A stretch of 64,000 bases of DNA. It comes from Ridgeia piscesae (taxonomy: Eukaryota > Annelida > Polychaeta > Sabellida > Siboglinidae). This document shows positions 48,531-60,495 of the stretch, piece after piece. Each line of letters starts with the position of its first letter. The first letter of the stretch is position 1. Both the position numbers and the translations under genes were made by a program. The stretch covers positions 99,678-163,677 of the forward strand of contig JAODUO010001199.1 in the NCBI GenBank assembly GCA_025642075.2. The letters run 5' to 3'. The notes under the pieces are model-generated. The model searched no databases and was not told where the DNA came from. It worked only from the letters and a program-made list of their open reading frames with translations.

Positions 48531-48830
48531 GATACATTCGTACATACCTTCGCAAATGTGTACATACATACCTACATACGTACGTACTGTGTACGTACGT
48601 ACATACTTAACAAATGTATAGTAGATCTTCTGTTTACAGTATATACCAATTAAATGACGGCAAATAACATAAAATAACATAAAGAGAACAATAGGGGAAG
48701 GACATGATATGTTATATTCCCTACGTACGTTCGTATGTACATACCTACATACATATAAAAAATAACATTTTGGAACTGTCATTTACTTCACCATCTTCCA
48801 TACCGAGTCGAACGTGAATGTCAACACTTC

Positions 48831-49322
48831 CCGCAGCTGAAACGGTTCGTCGGCATCGTCGGGTCTGCGGAATACGAGTGACGGCTGCACGAGGCCGAAG
48901 AGAAGGAGTTGTCGCGCCGCATCCTGTCGCGCCGCATCCTGAACTATGCAGCTCGTAACCTCGACACCTGCGAACCACTATCGCGCCGGGCGGCCAAGAT
49001 ATCCAGCTTGCGTGACCGGCGTGGCGTGGGCTCTGCAGATGTCCGTGATTCGGTGAGAACCAGCAGAATCTCTGGCAACATGTCTCGTTCTGAGATATCA
49101 AGTGAAGAAAACACTGGAAAGCGTCAAAGCCTGCGTTGTCGTTTACGAGACGACAACGCGGGTGAATCGGGGTTATGTTTCGAACGAGATCTACGAGATA
49201 ACAACCGTATCGATTCTGCGTTGCCCAGTCTACAATGTTTGGGGCATCGTCAAACCCTGCACCGTCGTCTACGAGACGACAACCGAAGAGAGTCGGCGTT
49301 GTCCAATATTGTCACTATGTAA
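48831..49322 (+). pseudogene. 26-residue-repeat protein, terminal exon, copy C
   Basis: Shortened at both ends of the coiled-coil: it starts PQLKRFVGIVGSAEYE, hits TGA at 48879-48881 (CGA/AGA in other copies), and lacks about 45 bases coding the QENTCRLRETEELL segment. After that one frame is open for 137 codons and holds RRAAKISSLRDRRG, SEENTGKRQSLRCRLRDDN, RDNNRIDSALPSLQCLGH and RQTLHRRLRDDNRRESALSN before running into noncoding sequence. The 26-residue repeat frame is therefore uninterrupted here, which confirms that the frameshift in copy A is private to it. Confidence 0.6.
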
Positions 49323-49355
49323 AACGTGGCAGCTCTTACAATGTATCTATCTATC

Positions 49356-49357
<2 letters not shown>

Positions 49358-49424
<67 letters not shown>
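49358..49424. repeat. (TA)n microsatellite
   Basis: Follows copy C; homologous tract to 27416-27480. Confidence 0.96.
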
Positions 49425-49428
<4 letters not shown>

Positions 49429-50533
49429 TATGTTTGTGTGTATTGTGTTTGGAAGCGGGTGTGTTTTGCAAAATGTACCCTACGTTTTTAGTCACTGTTA
49501 ATCTCCCGAAAGCATTGTAGTCTATATGTTAACAAACATTTTATATATTGTTATAGCAAATTATAGACAAAAGTCGTTGGGAAGTGTTTATTATATTCAC
49601 ATATGTAACAAAACCAATAGTACACATTTTCATAACAGAAATTTCTTTAACGTTTTTTATGGCGAATCACTACATTAATCATGCATGTAAAATTATTTAT
49701 TCTTATTACAATAGCATAACCATTTGATAAGAAATAACATTAGCACTACATAATCACATATAATTAACAGCTAATGTGTATATTATTATACATGTGAATT
49801 AATTTACTGGTCTCCACATTGTCTTAAATATCATTATAATAAAACGTATTGGAAAGGCCACACATGAATGTCCCACCTTAAATATAGTGTGTGACTTTTT
49901 CAACAAGAAACAAGAATAGAATGTTGAACTCGAACGTGAACACTGTGCTCCTCTACGGCTCAGAAACATGACGAGTTATACCACATGGAGCGTTACGGAT
50001 ATCATAAATATTCGTCAACAAGAAACATCATAAAACTAACTGACCGTACATTTCACTAATACAAAACCGACCAAGAGGACATACCAAAAATGCATCCAAA
50101 CATTTACACGAAAGAAGCTAGGCCGCAATAAAAACAACAAAGTTAGAATGACAAGTGTCATTTCAGGCATATGCTCCTTCAGGGCGAAGTGGTTTTAAGG
50201 AAGGAAATCGACACGTCAACGATTGTAGATGTACTATAAATGGCTATTGCACATTGCTATATTGCACAAGGCCATCCAAATTTTTAATGAAATCAGTAGA
50301 AATACAAAATTAAGTTTCTTTGCTGTAAGCATTGATACACGCAATCATGTTTCGCCTGGTGGACTGATTCAGACGTCGTCATTGCTGAATATTGAACATC
50401 AGGTATGGCGGTGAGTGATGGTATCCATGGTCTGCCATCTGCAACAATGACTGTAGCTGTTATAAGTGTGAAGGTAGAACTTTGAAACTGATTGATGTTG
50501 TATTTAACGCATTGCATTTCTTTCTGAACATAC

Positions 50534-50608
<75 letters not shown>

Positions 50609-50640
50609 TCATATGGGCATGTCTCGTTTATTTATTTAGA
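49425..50640. other. Flank of copy C, no gene
   Basis: Closely matches 27480-28660, including a (TA)n tract at 50545-50603. Near 50635 it jumps to sequence equivalent to about 30480, deleting about 1.8 kb relative to block B. Confidence 0.75.
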
Positions 50641-52260
50641 AAAATACGTCAAAGTGACAAAGCCATCACGGTGAAACGCTTAACAATTTTGAAAAGGTAA
50701 ACATTGGCATACCGACTTAGTAAAATATGAAAACTTGACAAGTGTATCGCGTCGAAACAGAAAAATATTCCATTTTACTACAAGTTACAAGACTAACTTA
50801 CCAGGTAGTTAAATTGGTGAAAACACCACCTTCTAACGCAATGAAACGGTGAAACGTTACGAAATAGAACGAGGTAAGCACACCGACTTAATAAAATAAG
50901 AAAACTTGACAACGTTATCTCATCAAAACGCTAAAGTTAGGTTGTGGTTGAAGTGTGGCTAACCCTAATTAGTGGTTGTTTTGTCAGCGAGAAGGCGCTC
51001 GCTTCAAATGTTATGTTAGAGTTGTCCGCTAGATTGTTCTAGCGTCTAACTTAGTGTCAGAGTTATCCGCTAGATGGCACCAGTTTTTGAAGAAGTCACA
51101 ACCTAAAATTGTTCAAGATTTTTTAGAATTGATTAGGAAAATGATGTATGTCATAAGAAAAATCACCTAGGCTCTCATTTTATGGTAGAAACTGCCAAAG
51201 TTTTCTCACAGAAGGTCATGAAAGTACCAAAATGACTTAGAAAAATAAGTTGAAGTGACAATGCCATCGCAGGTGAAACGCTGAAAAATTGCGAAATGAT
51301 ACAAAGTTGGCACATCGACTTAGTAAAACATAAAAACTTGACAAGGTTATCCCGTCGAAACACTAAAGGTTATGTTGTGACTGTAGTCGAAGCCGCCATT
51401 TTGCCAGAAATTATGTGACGGTCGTCGTCGGAGCCATTTTACGGAGGTTGTGGTTTTCACGTGTTAGGAAGCGTCTGATTACCTTGCTGACTTAGTAAAA
51501 CTTAGTAAAATACGACAATGTGAAAAAGATGTCAGGTCGAAACGAAAGAATATTGAGATGTTGCTACAATCATGTTATAAACATAAAAACGTTATATGTT
51601 TTCCGAAGTGAAAAACTAAAAAAGATACGATGTTACCACACTAACTTGGTAACACTTGTAGAAAGACAGCTGTATTTACCTCGTTGAAGTGGTAAACGAT
51701 ATGAAAGGACCGTATTGTCTTACTAAAATGCAACAAGGTTATCGCCTCAAACAATAAAATGTGGTTATGGCTGTGGTCGAATGTGTGTCTAACCCTAATG
51801 TGTGGTTGTTTTGTCAGTGAGATGTCGCTCGCATCAAGTGTTGTGTTAGAGTTGTCCGCTAGATGGTGCTAGCTTTTAAAGTAGTGTCGTCACAACCCAA
51901 CGTTGTCTAGATTTGGTTATGAAAATGTTGTTATGACGTAAGATAAACACCGACTTTGTCATTTTATGATCGAAACACCGCAGTTCCCCGATAGAAATTT
52001 AAGAAAGTCCCAAGTTGGTTCAGTAAAATCGACAGTGACAAACCTGATGCAGTGAAACGCTAGAATAATCAAAATGTACTAAACGTTATCTCGTTGAGCT
52101 GAACAATATTTGGCGATTACCATGCCGACTTAGTAAAAATATCCTCCTTTCTATCTCGTTAGGGCAGCAAATTTTAGGAAATCACCATACCGATGAAATA
52201 AAATACGAATACTTGACAAGACTATTGACTCGAAACGCAAAACGTGACATGAAACGTCCT
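50640..52260. repeat. Field of degenerate CTTAGTAAAAT/GTTATCGC repeats
   Basis: The composite motif (ACCGACTTAGTAAAAT, AACTTGACAA, GTTATC-C, TCGAAAC) recurs at about 50710, 50885, 51315, 51495, 51720 and 52130-52220 with varying spacing. GTCCGCTAGATGG and ATTGATTAGGAAAATG words also recur. No coding signal. This is the largest array of this repeat in the window. Confidence 0.65.
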
Positions 52261-53460
52261 TTTAACGGAAGTTATATTTGAACGTGACCGGAAACTTACG
52301 TAACTTTGTCTGTCAATGATAGACTATGGAATTTGTCACGTGACAGCATGGGTAATTGTACAACAACGAAGTTATTAGTTATTTGTGTAAAAAGCTCGAG
52401 TGACCATACGTCACACAACGGGGACCTGGGTGAACGCTAGTCATAATAGGAGAAAGAACAAGCATTACGGTTTGTACATTTATTCTAGTAAAATATAATA
52501 ATACTTTTAGAAAGTCCCGTTTACCTAGTTTAAAAATAAGACACACGTATATTGGGTATTAGTTCACGTCATATACGATAGACGGTTCCACTTGTTCTTT
52601 GACCTAGTTTGTAGTTCACAACATATATGTCAGGGGGCGCTACAAGACCTTAGATTAGCGATGCCTTAGCAAAGCGCACAGTTGCAGGCAGGAGGGTCGA
52701 CGGTCAATATATCCTATACCTTCAGTTGACGCGGTCACTTCCCGTAGTGTAGTACCAAATACTTGCAATCCTACAACGTCGTCCACTGACGCACTGTAAG
52801 TAATTCTGACTGAGCCAGCGTCTCTCGATGAGCACATACAGCTCCCGACTGCACTGGCCGTGACAGCACGTTTCGATAGATACACATGCACCGTGTTGCA
52901 CCCGCACTAGACTTGGAGGACCAGGTATGTAACCAAACTAGATATTTAGGTATGTTAGTCGCATACGTGGGAAAGAAACGAATGTTTTCTCGGGAGAGAT
53001 ACAAATTATAACATGGCACAATGAGCTAATGGTGTGACCGTTTTCCAGAAGACAAAAATCGTCGCTTTATTGAATATATCTTTGTAGTCGACAACCTAAC
53101 TACCAGGAGAGCGGGCACACTGCGTAGGGCGCTGCGTTAAGCCATGTTTGGTATAGTTTTATAAAGACACAATAACTTATACTCTTTCACCTTCCTCCGG
53201 TCCAGTTGCATTAACCAGCTGTTATATAAGATAGATAAGAAAACAATAACATTGCACATGCGCTATTATGTGTAGATGACCTACATGAGGAACGTGAAGA
53301 AAGTGACCCAAGTGACCTACGTGCAGAACGTGATGATGATAATTGACCTTAACATTGACCTTTTTTACCTTCTACCATTCCTCCGCAACAGCCAAGCAAA
53401 ACCCTTCTTTATCCACAACAGCCAATCAAAACGGTTGCCAGGATCGCCTCTTGATTATTT
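52260..53460. other. No gene supported
   Basis: Contains AAAAATAAGACACACGTAT and GTTCACGTCATAT words also found at 6850 and 53470. A less AT-rich patch at 52655-52910 has overlapping minus-strand frames, one with many Cys, but no family signature or convincing splice sites. Confidence 0.5.
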
Positions 53461-54319
53461 GTAAAAATTGTTTTAAAATAAGACACGTATTTTGGGCGTA
53501 TTTCACGACATATCCGACAGATGACTCCACTTGTTCTGTGACCCAGTTTGTAGTTCACCACTTATCCGCTAGGGGGTGCGCGGGACCCCTTACCCCGTTT
53601 AACCCATTTTTTTAATAAGACGCACGAATATGGACCGTATTAGTTCACGACATGTCCGCTAGGGGTGTCACCAGTTCATCAACTATCCGCCAGGGGCGTC
53701 ACTTGACCTTCCACCGGTGGAATAATTCCGCTCCGCTGCTCCAATCCCTGATCTACGCCGATATACTACTGGTAACAAATAGCACCTGCACTGGGACTCT
53801 TTGCACTAAGGGATAGGCGCCGAGTACCAATGAGGGAGAACGATGTATTAACGGAAATGCACCATGCCGCCCCAACGTTTTACCCAAATAGACAGAGCAG
53901 CAATGATACGACAAGCTACTATTACAAGCTCGCAATGCAATACACCAACAAGTAGGACGATTTAGGCAATAATAGTGACCTGGAACACGGTACGAGGTAG
54001 CTGAAACATCAGAGACGGCTTTAGCAAGACACGAAAGGTTTCTGTGAATAGATCCAATGAAACATACATGATACTGTGGAGTCTTTTTGGTTTAGCTGAG
54101 TCACCCAATACACAACAAATCACTATTCATGAAGAAGCAATCTAACGTTAACACTAATAGATCAGGAAGGTAGAATGTAGAGATTATACAGAGTAAAACA
54201 TTACAATGAACTACCAATTAATCCTTGTGACTCCAACTGTTTTATTGCTACGACAATAGAACAAAGAACCTTACCTCTGCCTTGGATTTGTCATTGGTGA
54301 TGACGCATGTGTAGATAAA

Positions 54320-54393
54320 TTATAAGATGACCAGAAAGACTACGGCTCCTAGAGCGATGCTTATAATCACCCCGGTAGTCACTCTCAGTCCAC
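54320..54393 (-). CDS. IgSF gene 2, membrane exon
   Basis: Same reading as in gene 1: S-GLRVTTGVIISIALGAV, then FLVIL and TAA at 54322-54320. The donor GAG|GTAAGG 45 bases past the stop is also kept (exon end 54275 if used), and the post-stop frame reads FIYTCVITNDKSKAE. Confidence 0.65.
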
Positions 54394-57300
54394 CTTTTGC
54401 GGTTGTCAACAAAAACTGTTCGTTACCAGTCATGTATTACATCAACACATCACACACAACACCAATTTAAGGACATTTACTTTCCTTTAGTCCTTGTGAC
54501 TCAAGTATGTACTACACTTAGCCAAACAGACATCTTACAATCAGTACAGGTGCTCATTAAAAGGAGCCGGTGTGTTCTTAGCGGTTTTTTATACTATTTA
54601 CCGTATATCCCCCTATAGACGCACAGGCAAGTGTGCACTTGTTTCGAAGGGCAGCTATTAATTTATCACATGAGGCATATGTAAAACACGCTGTCAGTGT
54701 TGGATAAACGTACAAATTGTATACACATAATAAGAGCACACATTTAAAATCACACATGAAAATAAATGAGATTTTGTTCATGATTTCACATCTGCAAAAA
54801 GGGGAGTACATGTCTATAATGCAGAATAAATTCATAGTGACTAATACGGTAATTTCTGTCGAAATACCAGGCTTGGCAAGAAATGCAGATGGCATGAAAA
54901 TGAGGACCAAACATTTTCGCATTCGAATGTCAGTTAGTTAACTTTTCAAATGTTTCATCGAATGCTTATCAAACGTAGGCATATTGTAAACATAATTTTA
55001 GCCGCCTTGCCACTGCCTGGCCACAGTTATGTCGTGTTTCTCTGAACCCTTTCTTAAGTTAACCCACTAACTAGCATGCCTATTCACACTAGGCAGAGGG
55101 AAAGTCCTCACTGGATTCCCATTCATCCACTGATGAATTTCTTGGTTTTGTTTAGCCATCCAGCTTTTATCTAAATAGACAGTCTTGCCCTTTGGATCAC
55201 ACAAACAGTCCACAAGGCAAAGGCAGGAACGAATGACTATTGTCAGGCCAAAAGGATTCTTTGAAGCATTTTGCAGCCAGAATTCCTGTTCACACACAGC
55301 AGGCGTAACTGCAAAGTAACAAGTGTCCACTGGGCAGTGGTTAACTGTCTCCCCAGTGTCCACAAAGCCTATCAAAGCACGAAAGAAATTAATCTAACAT
55401 TGGATAAATTAACTGATCAAACATATTTTCTTAAAGTATGATACATTGAAGAAAAAAAATTTGTAAACAGAAATGTTTTATCCTGGTACAATAACATATT
55501 TAATTAAAGTAGAAATGCATCTTTTATTAGGCGAGTCACCAACTAGGCGAGCATTTGCCAAGCGATATTCACATGAATTTTTTTTAGTTCGTCTTTTAGC
55601 AACTACACTGTTATATATGAAGGGTTTTTAAACTAATATACACAATATACGCAATACACTCTTCATCGTGTTAATGTATAATGTGAATATGTATGTAAAG
55701 TTTCTTCTCTGGCAAATACATTGATAATGTTTTTTTTAAATAAATACATAACCTGCCAATCCGTGTAGCACCCAGTCGTAAACGGCACAATGTTTAACCC
55801 ATCGGAATTTACGCTGATTCGATTATTACGCCCCTAAATATGTTGCAGGTGCACTGCCTCCCAAATTATGTTTATTATTCTACGTTATTGAAACGATATT
55901 AGCATGTTCAAAGTTTCCATTGTTTCAACTGGTATACAAGAGACTGGCTTCACAACAAGATTTATTGGCAATATTGCTAAAGCCGACCGACTTTAACACA
56001 GCAGATTTCCCATTACTAATTACTATGTTGGTTAATGACGATCTTTGAGACACTGCAATGCACATTGAGCACTGCAACATTTTCGTCTTGATATATTACG
56101 ATTTATTAATGACTAGAAACATTCCTAAAACATCAAACAATAACACATTCATTCTGAAAATGTGATCGTGTTTTCCCAATATTCATGGACATAAGGATTA
56201 AGTATTCCGTTAAACCAAATGTCGATTACTTTATTTTTAATTGTTATCAGTCATGCAATATCGCTAGTTGGCAAAGTATTGGTGTGCGTTATAACTCTGA
56301 TGTCAGACGACTACTGGCAGAGGATAGCGCAATATAGGCAGACGTGGAAGCAGCATGTTGAGGCATTCGCCCAACCACGGGACACTATGGCTACACAATG
56401 ATGATGATGAAGCATGAACATAAAATATTACTTTATTAGGGTGAAATTTACATGACCGTCTTCGATTTTGATGAAATGTGGTGTGTTGCTTAATGACCAT
56501 GAGTCTATGTGACCCATGTACCACAATGAAGGACTATGGTCGTCTTAGAGCTGACACTGTGTGGCAGTTGTTTAATAAAAGGTGTAATAATCTTTTAACG
56601 AGACAAATAAATATATATTTTACATTTACTTGGACATCGAAACCTAGGTTGGCTTTTACACTCGTGTATAATGCATATTATACCCAGTATATCCACACAG
56701 ACATATTAATACACCTCAGAAATGTATTAATAAATTCTATGATGAACAGTATAATATGGACCCAAATTTAGGTAAATATGACATACTGATTAGACTTAAC
56801 TTGAGAACAAGTAAGATCTAAGTATTAGATAAGCAGGACATGTGTTCTACTCCATAAAAGTGTGGCATTCTCCTAAGTAAAAGTAATACATTCACCATGC
56901 TGGTTGAGAGCAGTTGGTAATATTTGATAAATATATGACTTTAGAATATGGTCACAACCAAATATTGTTTGGAACCAGGTAGAAGCTAACATAACCTAGA
57001 GTTGTATAGCTAAATAAAATCGTTCAAGGTAAGAATAGGCTTAATTAATGAAAATGCAGTGGCGACCAAAACAGTGTCTTACACGGACAACGTGTACCAG
57101 TGCTATGTTCTGATCAATTATATATTGTATATCAAGTACACCAGTATTTGTAGATTAATATACAGGTTAGTGAGTAGTGGCAAGGAGTCCATATTTTCCA
57201 TGTTAACATATATGACTTTGTTTTGGTTGTAATAATCGGACTGTCCCCATATATTTATTATAGTTATACTAGCCGAAGCATATTTACAAGCAGAAGCAGT

Positions 57301-60101
57301 GGAACATTTTGCCGGTAACAATGATCAAGGAAATCATGCATTTGAATCGATTATTATGGTAGTAGCCAAGGCATCAGCGGCCAGTAGTTTTGTTTGACGA
57401 TCTTGACTAGTAATGAAGAATGCCATCTTTCGCGCAATACAACCTGTTTTGGGGCAAATGTATACATGTGTTATGATTATGTGCATTTAGACAACTTGTC
57501 AGTTATAAGTACTTATCGAACTGTTCTGAAACCACAACGTACAGCAATGTAAAATGCAAATCCCGTATAATCGTATATACTACCTAAAACGCTATATGTC
57601 AATGACAGTGTGGTATACTTAATATGATATCGGACATTCAAGATAAGAAAGGAATACCGCAAGATATTTCTGACTTGATTTTCCTAGTGCCCATCAGTCA
57701 GAAGCTACAACTGTCGTTAGAATATTATTCTTGTGGCCAGTCCCCAATTAGCTCCAGTCGCGCAGAGTCTCGCCATGTGGCGTGACCCACTTACAGGCTC
57801 TACTAGAGTTTATTCACAAATGTGAAGAATACACAAAAAAGATGACATATTTATGGAAAAGACGGACTATTATTGGGCAGTACAGTTCTGGCTTAACAAC
57901 CGGTTTTTGAGCCCAGAAGAACATTATATTTTATTGAAAATATATATATGCCCTCGTTATTAAAAAAAGCTTATCAGTACAGGACATTCAAAATGCTGTC
58001 TCAGATGTGAGTGTACGAAAATGTGATAATTTTTATGTCACATTATTGCAACAAACAGTGACAAAGATACATGTTCAAGTAAATCAAATATTAACAGGTT
58101 GTACCTCGTGAAAGATGGCATTCTTCATTACTAGTCAAGATCGCCAAACAAAGTTACTAGCCGCCGATGCCTTGGCTACTACTATAATAATCGATTAAAA
58201 TGCATGATTTCCTTGATCACTGTTACCGGCAAAGTGTTCTACTGCTTCTGCTTGCAATTATGCTTCGGGTAATATAACCATAAACAATATATGGGGACAG
58301 TCCGATTATTACTACCAAAACAAAGTCCTATATGATAACATGGAAAATATGGGCTCCCTGCCCCCAAGTGCCACCCAACCTCGTTTTCGAGCGCGATTAT
58401 TTCAGGGTCTATTGATTGGGAAACAACAATCAACCCGAATTTGGTTTTAGATTTGCATAGAGTGTAATTATTCTGTGATAAATGTGCACATTTCAACATG
58501 TGCGAAACAGAAACAAGCTTAATACATACCCTTACCACCATCCGTGCCAGACCCACGGCTACCATCTAAATGGACAAATATACAGATACGTAATGTATAA
58601 GGCAAACAGCTATGCACAGAACGTTTTTGAAAGTATTCCAGTTAACATATAATTAGGTAACCGACAGCAGCAATCCATTCCAGTATGCACATTTAACATC
58701 TACAATGCAGACGTCCAGAAATCGACCAAAACAATAATAATTATCTATTTCATAACTTTTACTTTTCAATTCAGTTAACAAAGAACACATTTTAGTCCTG
58801 TAATAATATTTAAAATATAGTGCTAATAAATGATAACTATATATGGCGTTTGTTTCGTGGTTATTGTCCACTGCTTATAAAAAAACGTGTTTTTTATAGG
58901 AATGTAACAGAACACGATGGAAACAGTACATTTATAAATATGTATAATTAGGTCGACGTTGGTTCCCGATTCGAAACAACGTCGACACCTGACGTCGATC
59001 CAACATTCAAATCCAATGTGTTTTCGACGTTGTTTCGACGCCGGTACACGGCGTCGGACAACGTCGGTATCTGACTTCGGGATAACGTCATTATCCGATG
59101 TCGGCACAACGTCAACAAACGATGTCGACTCAACTTTAATACGAACGTTGTTTCGACGTCGGTGCGGGTTGTCGGAACAACGTCAATATCTGTCATCGTC
59201 ACAACGTTGACAAATGCCGTCGATCCAACTTTCCTTCACAGTTTGTTTTCGATGTTGTTTCGACGTCGTAATCGACGTCGAAACAACATTGATACAACGT
59301 TTTTGTGCCCGCTGAGTTACAACCGGCGGTTGGGGTGGTGTAAAGAGGGAGACACCGCAGTGGCGGGTGTTGTTGTGATGATGGTAGTCGTGGTCGCTGA
59401 AAGGAACTAAGTCAATGCGACAGTAGGTATCTAAAGACGTCCGCACTACTGCATCGACAATGCTACCAGCGATGTCCCCTATTATTCAGGTGCTGAAGCT
59501 AGCGTGCAGCGAGCAAATACGGCAATACATATGTGTATGGTTCGGCGGCATCAGCCAGCGCCAGAAGAGCAGGCTTGACAGAGTGGTGAAAACAGCTTTC
59601 AAAATTGTCGGTTGTGAACTCACCTCTCTAACAGCCATATATAAAGACAGATCCCAAAAAAGAGCTGGAAAAATTATCTCAGACCAAACTCACCCCGCCC
59701 ATCATGTGTTCGAACTATTACCGTCAGGCAAACGCTATAGATGCATCCGTACGAAAACAAATCGCTTTAGAAAGAGTTTTTACCCAAGTGCCGTAGAAGC
59801 CTTATCAGGAATGAAATTTAGAACGTAGCTGTAAAGACCCTGGAAACTTGGCTGTTTTCGCCGCTCTGGCGGAATTTTTATTTTTCTGGCGCTGGTTGGT
59901 ATGGCTAAGCCGTACACGTGAGGGGTGTGGGTGAACCTATTCCCAATAGTTTTCTCCTGAAATTTTAGCTTAACTTAATAATTCTATAAATATATTTTTA
60001 AACCAAATTGGATGCACTCAGTTGTAATTGTAAATATAATTTAAAGAATATTTTAGTTCTCTTATAAAGTATGTTTACTAATTTAAATAATATTTTTAGA
60101 A

Positions 60102-60160
<59 letters not shown>

Positions 60161-60449
60161 TATATATTTATTTAAATACAATTTTAAGGACATTTAAAAT
60201 ATATTTATTATTTTACTAGTTTACACCACAATTATTGTTAAATAGAAAATCTATTATTTTAGTTTTGTTTTTATTTATTTATTATATAAAAAAACTGTTT
60301 AAAGAACAAATTATATACAATGTATATCTTATATATATATATATATCTGATATTTATTTGACATATTTCATTTTATTGTATATATAGGCACTATATGAGT
60401 CAACGCCAGACTACATTCCAATTCACCACGTTGAATACGGCAATAAAGC

Positions 60450-60495
<46 letters not shown>

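Noticed and set aside
50640..52260. Recurring motifs considered as a CRISPR array
   Set aside because: Repeats are degenerate, spacing is irregular and the organism is an animal.
52655..52907. Cys-rich minus-strand frame (GACVSIETCCHGQCSRELYV)
   Set aside because: Sequence is less AT-rich and the peptide looks plausible, but competing frames overlap, there is no clear acceptor or donor, and no counterpart exists in unit 1.
58823..59446. Overlapping frames in both strands over the AACGTCG repeat
   Set aside because: Low-complexity products of the repeat (Thr/Val/Asp-rich); no conserved frame with unit 1.
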